Position numbers and translations under genes: made by a program. A stretch of 64,000 bases of DNA from Hoylesella saccharolytica JCM 17484 (GTDB taxonomy: Bacteria > Bacteroidota > Bacteroidia > Bacteroidales > Bacteroidaceae): positions 1 through 64,000 of the forward strand of contig NZ_BAKN01000014.1 in the NCBI RefSeq assembly GCF_000614205.1, given 5' to 3'. The notes beneath the pieces were generated by a model. It was not told where the DNA came from. It worked only from the letters and a program-made list of their open reading frames with translations, and did not search any database. Numbering within the stretch: position 1 is the stretch's first letter; the number at the start of each line of letters is the position of its first letter. This document shows, piece after piece, positions 47,858-57,660 of the stretch.

Positions 47858-49093
47858 ATGCCTAAGAATGTATGCAGCTTCTGTGGCAGAAGCGAAAAAG
47901 ATGTAAAGCTATTGATAACGGGTTTAAACGGATTTATCTGTGAAAACTGTGCTCAACAAGCGTATCAAATCGCCCAATCTACAGGTGCTCTTGATGCCGA
48001 TGCTGCGAAAACAGCCGGCGAAGCGTTTCAATTGAAAAAGGTTCCGAAGCCGAAAGAGATTAAAAAATATCTTGATCAGTATGTTATCGGACAAGATGAG
48101 GCGAAGCGCTATCTGTCTGTTTCGGTTTACAATCACTATAAACGATTGCAACAACCCAAAGATGAGAACGGTGTAGAGATAGAAAAGAGCAATATAATAA
48201 TGGTGGGAAGCACCGGTACAGGCAAAACGCTTCTGGCCAGAACGATTGCCAAACTGCTCGACGTTCCTTTCACAATAGTAGATGCAACGGTATTTACAGA
48301 GGCCGGTTATGTAGGCGAAGACGTGGAAAGCATTTTGAGTAGACTGCTTCAAGTGGCAGATTTCAACGTTGCTGCAGCAGAAAGAGGAATCGTTTTTGTT
48401 GACGAAATCGATAAGATTGCTCGTAAAAGCGATAACCCAAGCATTACTCGCGATGTCAGTGGAGAGGGTGTTCAGCAGGGACTTCTTAAACTATTGGAGG
48501 GTACAGTGGTAAATGTACCACCCAAAGGAGGCAGAAAACATCCCGACCAAGACTATATTCACGTAGACACAAAGAATATTCTCTTTATCTGCGGAGGTGC
48601 ATTTGACGGCATCGAACGTAAGATAGCACAGCGAATGAACACGCATGTGGTAGGCTATAACTCTGTGCAGAACGTTCGAAAGATTGATAAAGGCGACTTG
48701 ATGAAATACATATTGCCACAAGATTTGAAGTCGTTCGGACTGATTCCTGAAATCATTGGTCGTCTGCCGGTACTGACTTATCTCAATCCTTTAGATCGAA
48801 ATGCACTGCGAAAAATATTAACCGAGCCGAAAAACTCTATCATTAAACAGTATATTAAACTGTTTGAAATGGACGGAATAGAGCTGAAATTCGACGCAGA
48901 CACATTGGATTTTATCGTTGATAAAGCTGTAGAATACAAGCTTGGAGCACGTGGTTTGCGGTCGATTGTTGAGGCGGTGATGATGGATGCCATGTTCGAG
49001 ATACCCTCAAAACGCGTAAAAACATTTGAAGTTACACTCGGTTATGCCCAAGACCAATTAGATAAGGCGCGGCTGCAACAGCAATCCGGATAG
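47858..49093 (+). CDS. clpX: ATP-dependent Clp protease ATPase subunit ClpX
   Basis: AAA+ unfoldase that feeds proteins to ClpP. It has 411 residues with an N-terminal zinc-binding domain ([20 protein letters not shown] and CENC), Walker [17 protein letters not shown], Walker [12 protein letters not shown], sensor and pore loops ([10 protein letters not shown]-type segment reads [14 protein letters not shown]) and the [15 protein letters not shown] small domain. All motifs intact. Confidence 0.96.
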   Translation: MPKNVCSFCGRSEKDVKLLITGLNGFICENCAQQAYQIAQSTGALDADAAKTAGEAFQLKKVPKPKEIKKYLDQYVIGQDEAKRYLSVSVYNHYKRLQQPKDENGVEIEKSNIIMVGSTGTGKTLLARTIAKLLDVPFTIVDATVFTEAGYVGEDVESILSRLLQVADFNVAAAERGIVFVDEIDKIARKSDNPSITRDVSGEGVQQGLLKLLEGTVVNVPPKGGRKHPDQDYIHVDTKNILFICGGAFDGIERKIAQRMNTHVVGYNSVQNVRKIDKGDLMKYILPQDLKSFGLIPEIIGRLPVLTYLNPLDRNALRKILTEPKNSIIKQYIKLFEMDGIELKFDADTLDFIVDKAVEYKLGARGLRSIVEAVMMDAMFEIPSKRVKTFEVTLGYAQDQLDKARLQQQSG

Positions 49094-49205
49094 ACGAAAG
49101 ATAATCAAACAGGTGCTAACGGCCATCGAAACACCGGGCTGTTGGTTGTTGCACAGCTCACCTTATCTCTCCGCCCACTAACCCATATATGATACCTGAT
49201 AACTT

Positions 49206-51383
49206 ATGACGAAAGACGTTAATCTAACAGAAAAGCTTAAACAATACTTCGGTTTTGATAAATTCAAAGGCGATCAGGAAACGATCATCCGCAATTTATT
49301 GGCCGGAAACGACACATTTGTGTTGATGCCGACGGGAGGAGGTAAGAGTTTGTGCTATCAATTACCATCTCTCTTGATGGAAGGAACGGGTATTGTGATA
49401 TCACCACTTATTGCTTTGATGAAAAATCAGGTAGATGTGATGAATGGAATGAGTGAAGACGGGTATGTGGCACATTATCTTAACTCGTCGTTAAACAAAT
49501 CTTCCATCCTTCAAGTAATGGAAGATGTACGCCAAAGAAAGACAAAACTGCTGTATGTTGCACCCGAATCGTTGAGTAAAGAAGAAAATGTTGAGTTTCT
49601 AAAAACGATAAAAGTTTCATTCTACGCTATTGATGAGGCGCATTGTATCTCTGAATGGGGACACGATTTCAGGCCTGAATATCGTAACATTCGGCCTACA
49701 ATTATGAAGATTGGCAAAGCTCCCATCATCGCTTTGACCGCTACAGCGACCGACAAAGTGCGTTCGGATATCAAGAAAAACTTGGGTATCAGCGACGCAA
49801 AAGAATTTAAAAGTTCGTTCAACAGGGCCAATTTGTATTACGAAGTGCGCTCGAAAACGCAGGATGTAGACCGCAATATTATCATGTTTATCAAGCAACA
49901 CGTCGATAAAAGCGGAATTATCTATTGTTTATCGCGTAGAAAAGTAGAAGAATTGGCTGCGGTATTACAAGCCAATAACATTAAAGCCGCCCCTTATCAT
50001 GCAGGTCTTGACAGCGCCACACGTTCGCAAACGCAAGACGATTTCTTAATGGAGCGCATCGATGTGATTGTTGCAACGATAGCCTTTGGTATGGGCATAG
50101 ATAAGCCGGACGTTCGTTTTGTTATCCATTATGATATTCCTAAAAGTCTGGAAGGATATTACCAGGAAACCGGAAGAGCAGGTCGCGACGGCGGAGAGGG
50201 GCTTTGTATTGCCTTCTACTCTAATCAAGACCTCCGCAAATTAGAAAAGTTTATTGATGGAAAGTCGGGCGCCGAGCAAGACATCGGACGCCAATTGTTG
50301 CTTGAAACAGCTGCTTACGCAGAGTCTTCCGTATGCCGGCGCAAGATGCTACTTCATTATTTTGGAGAAGAATACACTGAAGAAAACTGCCATAACTGCG
50401 ACAATTGTCTGCATCCCAAAACCAAACGCGAGGCTAAAGATGCGTTACTTATCGTTTTAAAAGCCGTTATTGCCGTAAAAGAAAACTTCAGAACCGACTA
50501 TGTAATCAATTTTATCAAAGGCCGACCAACCGATGATATCGTGTCGCATGGGCATCATGAACTGGATGAATTCGGTGCCGGTGAAGACGAAGACGATAAG
50601 ATCTGGACTCCCGTTATTCATCAGGCACTCATCGCCGGCTATCTGAAGAAAGACGTAGAGAACTACGGATTGCTTAAGATTACTGCTTCTGGACGGCGGT
50701 TTATCAAGTCTCCTCACTCGTTTATGATTGTTGAAGACAATGAGTTTAACGAAGATTTTGAAGAAGAAACACGCGATAGCAGCGGTTCAACTTTAGATCC
50801 CGAGCTCTATGCCATGCTTAAACAGTTGCGCAAAGATGTGGCAGAACGAAATAATGTGCCTCCTTATGTCATCTTTCAAGACGTTTCGTTGGAACAAATG
50901 GCAGTGATGTACCCTATCAACTTAGAAGAATTGCAGAACATTCCCGGTGTAGGCGTGGGCAAAGCAAAACGATATGGAAAAGAGTTTTGCGAACTGATAG
51001 AGAGGCATTGCACTGCTAATGATATTGAAAGACCTGAAGAATTGCGGGTAAGAACCGTTGCCAAGAAGTCTATGAACAAAGTAAAAATTATTCAGGCCAT
51101 CGACAGGCAGATTCCCTTAGACGATATTGCAAGTACCGAAAGTATTGATTTCGATGAGCTGCTCGACGAAATAGAGGCTATTGTTTACAGCGGAACCAAG
51201 CTGAATATCGATTATTTTCTTGAAGAAGTGATGGATGAAGACCATATCGAAGACATCTACGAATACTTCCGTACCAGTGATACCGATAACATTCCGGTGG
51301 CTTGCGAAGAGCTGGGGGGCGATTATTCTGAAGAAGAAATACGATTGGTTCGCATCAAATTCTTATCTGAAATGGCCAATTAA
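49206..51383 (+). CDS. recQ: ATP-dependent DNA helicase RecQ
   Basis: 3'-5' superfamily 2 helicase for recombination repair. It has 725 residues with motif I MPTGGGKSLCYQLPS, DEAH box YAIDEAHCISEWGHDFRPEY, motif VI QETGRAGRDGGEG, the RecQ zinc site (CRRKMLLHYFGEEYTEENCH, then CDNC), a winged helix and one HRDC domain (VPPYVIFQDVSLEQMAVMYP). About 100 residues after HRDC form an acidic tail common in Bacteroidetes RecQ. It follows clpX by 112 bp. Confidence 0.95.
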   Translation: MTKDVNLTEKLKQYFGFDKFKGDQETIIRNLLAGNDTFVLMPTGGGKSLCYQLPSLLMEGTGIVISPLIALMKNQVDVMNGMSEDGYVAHYLNSSLNKSSILQVMEDVRQRKTKLLYVAPESLSKEENVEFLKTIKVSFYAIDEAHCISEWGHDFRPEYRNIRPTIMKIGKAPIIALTATATDKVRSDIKKNLGISDAKEFKSSFNRANLYYEVRSKTQDVDRNIIMFIKQHVDKSGIIYCLSRRKVEELAAVLQANNIKAAPYHAGLDSATRSQTQDDFLMERIDVIVATIAFGMGIDKPDVRFVIHYDIPKSLEGYYQETGRAGRDGGEGLCIAFYSNQDLRKLEKFIDGKSGAEQDIGRQLLLETAAYAESSVCRRKMLLHYFGEEYTEENCHNCDNCLHPKTKREAKDALLIVLKAVIAVKENFRTDYVINFIKGRPTDDIVSHGHHELDEFGAGEDEDDKIWTPVIHQALIAGYLKKDVENYGLLKITASGRRFIKSPHSFMIVEDNEFNEDFEEETRDSSGSTLDPELYAMLKQLRKDVAERNNVPPYVIFQDVSLEQMAVMYPINLEELQNIPGVGVGKAKRYGKEFCELIERHCTANDIERPEELRVRTVAKKSMNKVKIIQAIDRQIPLDDIASTESIDFDELLDEIEAIVYSGTKLNIDYFLEEVMDEDHIEDIYEYFRTSDTDNIPVACEELGGDYSEEEIRLVRIKFLSEMAN

Positions 51384-51421
51384 GTTTGTCACACAATACA
51401 TTATTAAAATAAACACAGATT

Positions 51422-51634
51422 ATGTTAGGTACTCCTGAAATTATTCTTATTGTACTTGTTATATTGTTATTGTTCGGCGGAAGAAAGATACCCGAACTGA
51501 TGAAAGGGCTCGGGAAAGGCGTTAAGAGCTTTAAAGACGGCATGAACGGCATCGAAAAGGATCTCGATACAGACGTCCGTCCAAAAGATAAGACTGCCGA
51601 TTTTACCGCTGACGAAAAGGATAAAACAGAGTAG
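51422..51634 (+). CDS. tatA: Sec-independent translocase subunit TatA
   Basis: 70-residue pore-forming subunit of the twin-arginine export system. One N-terminal transmembrane helix ([20 protein letters not shown]) with the hallmark FGGRKIPEL hinge, an amphipathic helix ([20 protein letters not shown]) and a charged tail. It starts 38 bp after recQ and is followed by tatC. Confidence 0.95.
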   Translation: MLGTPEIILIVLVILLLFGGRKIPELMKGLGKGVKSFKDGMNGIEKDLDTDVRPKDKTADFTADEKDKTE

Positions 51635-51655
51635 TAAGCCGCTAAAAGGCAAATA

Positions 51656-51682
51656 CCCAAAGCCTGTTCATCGAGCTTTGGG
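51656..51682 (+). other. Hairpin between tatA and tatC
   Basis: CCCAAAGC (51656-51663) pairs with GCTTTGGG (51675-51682). No T-run. It ends 24 nt before the tatC ATG, so it could lower tatC expression relative to tatA or protect the tatA transcript. Confidence 0.5.
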
Positions 51683-51706
51683 GTGCATCAACCATGTAAA
51701 CGGGAC

Positions 51707-52479
51707 ATGAATAAAGAAGCCGAACCCACCTTTTGGGAGCATCTTGACATCCTGCGCAACTATATTTTACAAATACTAATCGTTGCGTTGGGGTGTGGTG
51801 TGTTGGCCTTTGCCTTTAAAGAAGAGCTTTTTTCTATCGTTCTTGCACCTAAAGATAGCAACTTTGTTACCTATCAATGGCTTGGATTTCCACCTTTTCG
51901 GTTAGAGCTTATCAATGTTGGGCTTACCGATCCGTTTATGATTCACCTTAAAACCACACTTTATTTTGCGCTCATCGGCGTATCCCCTTATCTTCTTTTT
52001 CAGCTTTATCGGTTTATTTCGCCTGCCCTTTATCGCAACGAACAACGTTGTGCGGTTTATGTTGCAGGTAGCGGTTACGTCATGTTTTTAATCGGAATGC
52101 TGGTCAATTATTTTTTAATTTTCCCGCTTACCGTCAGGTTTTTGGCACCTACGAGCTTAGTCCGGAAGTCAAAAATATGATTTCGATGCAATCGTATATC
52201 GATACACTGCTGATGATGAGCCTCATTTTCGGTGTTGTTTTTGAAATTCCCGTTATCAGTTGGCTGCTTGCTACGTTTGGATTATTACGTGCTTCGTGGA
52301 TGAAAAAATACCGTCGGCACGCCATTGTCGTTATTCTTATTCTCGCTGCCATCATTACACCGACGGCCGACATCTTTACTTTGCTTATCGTTTCATTGCC
52401 GATATGGCTGCTTTACGAAGTAAGCATACGCTTGGTCATGCTTACCCGGCCGAAAAACTCCTCTCCAAAAGACCTTTGA
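51707..52479 (+). CDS. tatC: Sec-independent translocase subunit TatC, one frameshift
   Basis: Receptor for twin-arginine signal peptides. It starts at the ATG at 51707 (MNKEAEPTFWEHLDILRNYI), whose FWEHLxxLR motif is the signal-recognition site. Six transmembrane helices follow. At 52144-52145 a G is missing; restored it reads RFLGTYELSPEVKNMISMQS, which is the conserved periplasmic segment, and joins the two halves to about 257 residues. The end is LTRPKNSSPKDL. The start eight codons upstream has no support. Substrates of the Tat system are not in the window. Confidence 0.92.
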
Positions 52480-52532
52480 TTTTTGTCGATTGTAGGCCCG
52501 CACCTGTGCTGAAAAACAATCAAACTTATCTT

Positions 52533-54134
52533 TTAAAACGATACAGTGAATGCTGTGCCGATGCTCAAGTGGCTCATATTCTTCTTCATTTTTGCCTGAA
52601 GAGGTTTTTCCGGGCGTATGATTGCATCCGGAAACTCTGTCTTTTTCCACTCCGAAGGGTTTAATACGGCAGTAAAAGTATTGCGCGAAAAGCAGAAATC
52701 TATAAATGTTTTCCAGCAATACGACGATTTATAAGCCACCGTAAGCGATAAGCCTGTACCCAATTTGGTAGCTGCGTTACCCCTTACCATCAAATAATTC
52801 CATTCAGTTTTATAAGGTTGGTGCGTATCGGTTACTACTCCGCCCTCCATTTTCTTAACGGTTCCCTCTTTTGTAGCGTTTACAGAGATGTCGCGAATAG
52901 AGTTTTTGCCCACCAACAGCTTAGAACCCAGGGCCACTCTGGCCGATAATGGTAACGAAAAATACACCCCACCGCCGGCAGAAAACTCACTTATCCCGTT
53001 GCGTTCAATGGTAAACCGGGTGTCGTCTGCCGGCAGTAAGCTCCTGTTTTCCGGAGAAAAATGCTTGTTTAATCCTTTTATTCGGTGACTGGTCAACTTC
53101 ATTTCACCGCCCAATCCAATGTTGGGTGTCAGAAAATAAGCACCTTCCAATCCTACGACCGATGTTGTAGAAAACCTTAATAATTCGCTTCTGTTGCCCA
53201 GAAACCTGCTAAACGAGGAGGGCATAGCCAGCTTTTGACCACCCCATCCTACACCCATTTGGATGGCAATAAACGACGGATTTTGTCTTAAATCGGTTCT
53301 TCCCATCCGGTCTTCCATCACCAGTCCTCGTTTCTTAAACATCATATCGGTCAGCGCATAAGCCAATTCGGTAGACATAATTCCTATTCCCGCGCCGGCA
53401 AAAACATCACTCACCCAATGTCGATTGTTCAGCATTCGCATCATGCCCGTTCCTGTTGCCACACTATATCCTGCCACACTGTACCATGGGCTTTGCGTTA
53501 AACCATACTCTTTATGCAGAATGGTAGCAGCCACAAAGGCGGTAGCCGTATGACCCGAAGGGAACGAATTGCGTGTGCTACGATCGGGTCGAAGTTCTCT
53601 TGCGGTATATTTAATACTGTTAACAAGTATAGCCATGATGCCGAAAGACATCGCACTGGAAGCTGTATAGCGAACCCAATTACCCTTTCCGGGTACTTTC
53701 ATCAGCTTTAAACCTGTTGAAAGAACAAATGGAGAATACTGTATGTAATCGTCTACTGTGGTGCGAAAGGTGGGCACAAAGTCTTTATGAACATGATGAA
53801 TACGGTTTTTCTCGTTCTTTCCCAATAGTCCTGCAAAGAAAAGCGGTACACCGATAAAGGTCAAACTCTTGCTAAACTTGTGGTCGGAAGACATTATCGG
53901 CGGATGAATAGTGCCGCGCGGCAGCGTATCTGCGGATACTACAAAAGGCAGAACACGGTTTGCGGTATCGTTCAGGCACACCTTTGTTTGGCCAACTACG
54001 GGCTGTTCATGCTGTAACGTATCTGCCGTAAGCCGGTCATCAGCATACATTGAGCCGGGCGCCACCATTAGCATACCCACCATCAGAATACGTACAAGGC
54101 CGTGAATAAGTTGTTTCCTCCTTACCGGAAACAT
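52533..54134 (-). CDS. PAP2 phosphatase fused to an outer-membrane barrel-like domain
   Basis: 533 residues from the ATG at 54134 (MFPVRRKQLIHGLVRILMVG, a signal peptide ending SMYAD); a longer start at 54191 or 54245 is possible. Residues about 65-270 form a PAP2 (acid phosphatase/lipid phosphatase) domain. Its block 1 is KYTARELRPD, block 2 SFPSGHTATAFVAATI and block 3 RMLNNRHWVSDVFAGAGIG, all with the catalytic Arg and His residues. The last 240 residues are strand-rich (MGVGWGGQKLAMPSSFSRFL, VGLEGAYFLTPNIGLGGEMK) and end in GTAFTVSF, with a terminal Phe as in outer-membrane barrels. So the enzyme is probably tethered in or under the outer membrane and acts on lipid A or other phospholipids; this is inference. 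Confidence 0.78.
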   Translation of the reverse strand: MFPVRRKQLIHGLVRILMVGMLMVAPGSMYADDRLTADTLQHEQPVVGQTKVCLNDTANRVLPFVVSADTLPRGTIHPPIMSSDHKFSKSLTFIGVPLFFAGLLGKNEKNRIHHVHKDFVPTFRTTVDDYIQYSPFVLSTGLKLMKVPGKGNWVRYTASSAMSFGIMAILVNSIKYTARELRPDRSTRNSFPSGHTATAFVAATILHKEYGLTQSPWYSVAGYSVATGTGMMRMLNNRHWVSDVFAGAGIGIMSTELAYALTDMMFKKRGLVMEDRMGRTDLRQNPSFIAIQMGVGWGGQKLAMPSSFSRFLGNRSELLRFSTTSVVGLEGAYFLTPNIGLGGEMKLTSHRIKGLNKHFSPENRSLLPADDTRFTIERNGISEFSAGGGVYFSLPLSARVALGSKLLVGKNSIRDISVNATKEGTVKKMEGGVVTDTHQPYKTEWNYLMVRGNAATKLGTGLSLTVAYKSSYCWKTFIDFCFSRNTFTAVLNPSEWKKTEFPDAIIRPEKPLQAKMKKNMSHLSIGTAFTVSF

Positions 54135-54233
54135 TCCGTTCGCCCTGCATCGCTTACCAAAAGTTATTTGTTGTATGCCCTTTGTCAGCATAAAATCACT
54201 TGATTTTGAGTCGTCTCTTTGAATTACCAACTG

Positions 54234-54241
54234 CAAAGTTA
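54234..54241 (-). promoter_or_regulatory. -7 element of PAP2-barrel gene
   Basis: TAACTTTG on the minus strand, about 100 nt upstream of the chosen start, or 42 nt before the alternative ATG at 54191. Confidence 0.45.
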
Positions 54242-54320
54242 ACAAAAAATATCATTCCCCTCCATTGTTCCGGAGGTTATCTACCCCGCTTTCTGCGCCT
54301 CTTTCTTTTCTTTTTCGATA

Positions 54321-54352
54321 TTTGCAGCATTGCGCATATTGGTGTATTTTTG
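54321..54352 (+). promoter_or_regulatory. Promoter of PepSY gene
   Basis: TTTG (54321-54324), 20-nt spacer, TATTTTTG (54345-54352), 20 nt before the GTG start at 54373. It excludes the longer reading frame that begins upstream. Confidence 0.7.
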
Positions 54353-54372
54353 CAGTAGCAAATTATAATAAG

Positions 54373-55809
54373 GTGAAAGAGAAGACATGGTTAAAGCATC
54401 ATAAGTATTTCGGACTTGTGCTTGCTTTCTTTATATCGATGTTTTGTGTATCGGGTTTGATACTGAACCATCCCTCGCTTTTTTCAAAAATAGACATCAG
54501 CAGACGGTGGTTGCCTTCCGCATATCGGTATAATAATTGGAACAACGGACTGTTACGGGGTACAGAAAAGTGGCGCGCGCAGGTGCTGTTATACGGAAAT
54601 AACGGCGTATGGCTTACCGACAGCACCGCCAAACATGTAACCGACTTCAACAAAGGGTTTCCGCAAGGAGTAGATAACCGCAACATTCGGGGACTAATTT
54701 CTATGCCCGGAGGCACTGTTTTTGCTGCTTCTACCTACGGTCTTTATCGTTTGGACCCACAGCTAACGTGGAAATATGTAGACATCGGTATGGCAGAAAA
54801 CGATAAAATATCCGATATAACCACCTGCGGCGATAGTCTTATCGTTACCTCGCGTTCGTATATATTTCTTGCCCTTCCCCCTTACACCTCGTTTAAAACC
54901 CTTGTTGTGAAGCCTGCCTACAACGAGCCGCATCGCGTTTCGTTATTTCGTACGGTGTGGTGGCTGCATAGCGGTCAGCTGTTCGGACTTTTGGGCCGAC
55001 TGGTTGTCGATGGCGTAGCTCTTATTCTTCTTTTTCTCAGCATTTCAGGCGTGCTGTATTGGTTCTTGCCCCACATCCGAAAAGGGGCCGGCAAACGACT
55101 GATGCCGCATCTTTTTCTATGGCATAATAAGGTGGGCAGACTAACTTTGGGGCTTACCATCTTGATTTGCGTTACCGGATGGCTGCTGCGTCCGCCGGCG
55201 TTATTACTTATTGTATACGGAAAAATACCGCCTGTACCTTTCAGTACGGTAGATAACGACAACGTATGGTACGACAAACTGCGCTCTGTGCGTTATGATG
55301 CCACCCTGAACGATTGGCTGCTTTATACCTCCGACGGATTTTATTCGTTGCGCCAACTTACAGACATTCCGCAACGAACAGCCGTTCAGCCGCCGGTTAG
55401 TGTTATGGGGTTGAACGTTCAACAAACTACACAGGGCGACTTTTGGCTGCTCGGTTCGTTCAGCGGACTGTACGTTTGGCAGCGCAGCAGCGGCATTATT
55501 TCCGACTATTACACGTTTCAAAGGCCTCAAAAAACAGAAGGCTCGCCCCTTGGTACCCACATCATTGCCGGCTATAGTCCTCATTTTATAGGTGGTAAGT
55601 TCGGTGTCGACTATAACAAAGGCACCCCTTCGATACCCATGCCTCGCGAAATGGCAACCCTTCCGATGTCGTTACGTCAAGTAGCCATAGAGCTTCATAC
55701 CGGTCGGTTATACACTTTTTTCGGTTCCGGTTCGGTTCTTTACATCTTCATTATCGGTCTCGGCATTCTTTGGTGCCTATGGACGGGAAAGAAAATTATG
55801 AAGAAATAA
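54373..55809 (+). CDS. PepSY-associated transmembrane protein
   Basis: 478 residues from a GTG start at 54373 (KEKTWLKHHKYFGLVLAFFI). Four transmembrane helices: one at residues 10-30 (LVLAFFISMFCVSGLILNH), two around 210-290 (VVDGVALILLFLSISGVLYW; LGLTILICVTGWLLR) and one at the C-terminus (VLYIFIIGLGILWCLWTG). His residues in the first helix pair (LKHHK, LNHPS) and in HLFLWHNKVGR recall the PepSY_TM family, many of which act in iron or haem uptake as inner-membrane reductases. The large periplasmic loops look beta-propeller-like. No TonB receptor is adjacent. Divergent from the PAP2-barrel gene. Confidence 0.78.
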   Translation: MKEKTWLKHHKYFGLVLAFFISMFCVSGLILNHPSLFSKIDISRRWLPSAYRYNNWNNGLLRGTEKWRAQVLLYGNNGVWLTDSTAKHVTDFNKGFPQGVDNRNIRGLISMPGGTVFAASTYGLYRLDPQLTWKYVDIGMAENDKISDITTCGDSLIVTSRSYIFLALPPYTSFKTLVVKPAYNEPHRVSLFRTVWWLHSGQLFGLLGRLVVDGVALILLFLSISGVLYWFLPHIRKGAGKRLMPHLFLWHNKVGRLTLGLTILICVTGWLLRPPALLLIVYGKIPPVPFSTVDNDNVWYDKLRSVRYDATLNDWLLYTSDGFYSLRQLTDIPQRTAVQPPVSVMGLNVQQTTQGDFWLLGSFSGLYVWQRSSGIISDYYTFQRPQKTEGSPLGTHIIAGYSPHFIGGKFGVDYNKGTPSIPMPREMATLPMSLRQVAIELHTGRLYTFFGSGSVLYIFIIGLGILWCLWTGKKIMKK

Positions 55810-56145
55810 AATCGTGTTTTGGATAAAGCATCGTGTATTTATTGGATAAAGGAGTAATGAACAAGAATCTTTTTAGCTTTCTACATCCCCTCCTAATCTG
55901 CCCAAAAGGTAAAGGTGAAAGGGCGGATTTAAAGGTGAAAGGGTGAAAAAGTAAAAGAGTGAAAGGGTGAAAAGATGCAACCGTCAGAATAAAAAGTCAA
56001 GAAGTAAAAAGATGTAGCCGTTACATCAAGAGGTAAAAGCAAGTAATGCAGCTCACCTCTCCCCTTGCAAAGGGGAGAAAGAGAGGGATTACCTACCCGA
56101 TTTTGTTCTATAATTGCCGTATCTACATCTTTTTATCCCTTCACC
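55810..56145. other. Flanking module of repeat copy 4
   Basis: No gene. A purine tract of AAAGGTGAAAGGG-type repeats (55908-55975), a CTCCCCTTGC/AAAGGGGAG hairpin (56057-56077), the ATTACCTAC string and TCTATAATTGCCGTA (56107-56121), then a pyrimidine tract. Same series as before copy 2. Confidence 0.55.
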
Positions 56146-56592
56146 TTTTCACTCTATCACCTTTCAGTTGCTTACAAATTGTAAGTTGAGGGGTTGTCAA
56201 GAAATCGGAAGCAACCTCGCGAGAGTGCCAATCGAAGCCACCAACTTATTCTCAGCTCGTAAAAACGCGAGGATTTTACGGTTGTATATATCTCTGATTA
56301 TGAACCAATTGCACATTTATTATCAACTTTCGCCCTCTTTTTATCCCTCTAAAACGCCCTAAAACCGTGTTTTTCAGGTTGTAAAAGCATAGGTTTTACC
56401 CTCCAAAAGATGATGTTTTACATGCTAAAAGCATAGCTTTTGCAATTCAAAACCTATGCTTTTGGATTTTGAAAACTGATATTTGACCAAATAAACGAAA
56501 AATTTTCGCTATTTGGAGAAAGTGATTTGTAACGAAAAAAGAAAACGAGAAATGTTCTCAAACGTTAAAAAAGTAACAAATTGAAAGTAAGT
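56146..56592 (-). repeat. Dispersed intergenic repeat, copy 4 (reverse orientation)
   Basis: Reverse complement of copy 1. The end at 56146-56182 is a near-exact match to the right terminal repeat of copy 1 (17 of 17 bases in TTTTCACTCTATCACCT). The other end is worn (ACAAATTGAAAG at 56576). Four AAAA-N7-TTTT units start at 56383, 56405, 56427 and 56449, exactly 22 bp apart, preceded by a weaker fifth at 56361. Confidence 0.75.
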
Positions 56593-56667
56593 GGAGTTGC
56601 TTAAGTAGAGAAAAAGTAGGAAGCAGAAGACTAACAAACATACCACCACTGACCTCCCAGAACACCC

Positions 56668-57393
56668 CTACACAAACAGTTCGCGCAGCACTTCGAAAGA
56701 TTTGAGTTCGGGAAAGTTGGGGATATGCAGACGATAAAAGGTGAGAATAATTTCCGTGCAACGGTTGCGTTCTTGGCGCGACATGGTAAAAAGGTGCATC
56801 GTATCGGGCGTCATACGCATTAAAAGATTGATTTTGCGCGTTTCGTCGATGGTCAGAAAGTCGGGATGCAACGGTGTTACAGGGGCAAAACAACCATTAC
56901 GCAGGTCGAAAAGACAACCTTCGCTGTAATCGTCGAGATTGGGATAAAAGCCCAAAAAACGCGAAAGGCGCATCATAAAGGTAAGATGAAAATTGGCAAA
57001 CGAATGTTGCGCCTCGTCCAACCAGCACATACTTGTTTCTACATATTTAAATAGGGGACGGTTGTCTTGTTCGTCTTTGGTGGCGTAACACAAAAATTCG
57101 GATAGAAAAAGCGATATGGAAAGTTTGCCGGCATCAAAGGGAATAGAGCGAAAAGGATGTGCCAACTGCACATCGCGAATGTGTTGAAGATTGGTGTTGG
57201 GGCGGCGTTCAAACTCCAAATCGAGAATGGTGAGGGGCTGAAAAAGCTGTTTTTTTATCTTGGCTTTTGCCGTTCGAGGTACCTTATTAATAAAAGACAC
57301 GCGCCCACACTGCTCTGTAAGCAGCTCTATAATCAGCTGTGTTTCGCCATATCTGAAAGCGCGTAGAACGATAGCACGGGTCTTTATCAGCAT
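56668..57393 (-). CDS. recO: DNA repair protein RecO
   Basis: Loads RecA on gapped DNA with RecR. It has 241 residues from the ATG at 57393 ([20 protein letters not shown]), the typical RecO OB-fold start; a start 19 codons upstream adds unrelated residues. Further family signs are [16 protein letters not shown] and a helical C-terminal domain. The usual zinc-binding Cys set is reduced ([10 protein letters not shown]). It lies beside repeat copy 4 and is divergent from tRNA-Glu. Confidence 0.9.
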   Translation of the reverse strand: MLIKTRAIVLRAFRYGETQLIIELLTEQCGRVSFINKVPRTAKAKIKKQLFQPLTILDLEFERRPNTNLQHIRDVQLAHPFRSIPFDAGKLSISLFLSEFLCYATKDEQDNRPLFKYVETSMCWLDEAQHSFANFHLTFMMRLSRFLGFYPNLDDYSEGCLFDLRNGCFAPVTPLHPDFLTIDETRKINLLMRMTPDTMHLFTMSRQERNRCTEIILTFYRLHIPNFPELKSFEVLRELFV

Positions 57394-57464
57394 CTGTTCA
57401 AAATTAATGCAAACCAAAAGCCATTTTACTTGTGCAAGACAGCCGAGCAAGGGTTTGACCTACA

Positions 57465-57472
57465 CAAAATTA
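57465..57472 (-). promoter_or_regulatory. -7 element of recO
   Basis: TAATTTTG on the minus strand, with TTTC 20 nt further as a three-of-four -33 box (57493-57496); about 70 nt before recO. Confidence 0.5.
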
Positions 57473-57511
57473 CGAAAAATCAACGGCTTAGCGAAAAATA
57501 CCTTATAAAAA

Positions 57512-57543
57512 TTTGGTTGCTCACAGAAAAAGCTGTACCTTTG
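57512..57543 (+). promoter_or_regulatory. Promoter of tRNA-Glu and rpsT
   Basis: TTTG (57512-57515), 20-nt spacer, TACCTTTG (57536-57543), 19 nt before the tRNA. Confidence 0.75.
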
Positions 57544-57562
57544 CATCCGCAATTTAGGCTTC

Positions 57563-57634
57563 GGTCCCTTCGTCTATCGGTTAGGACGAGAGATTTTCAT
57601 TCTCTAAAGAGGAGTTCGACTCTCCTAGGGACTA
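57563..57634 (+). tRNA. tRNA-Glu (anticodon TTC)
   Basis: 72-nt cloverleaf: acceptor GGTCCCT/AGGGACT (first pair G-U), D arm, anticodon arm AGAGA-TTTTCAT-TCTCT (TTC), T arm GGAG-TTCGACTCTCC region, discriminator A. It lies 26 nt before rpsT with no terminator between, so the two are probably transcribed together. Confidence 0.94.
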
Positions 57635-57660
57635 CATTCAAAATAAAAGAATATAAAAAG

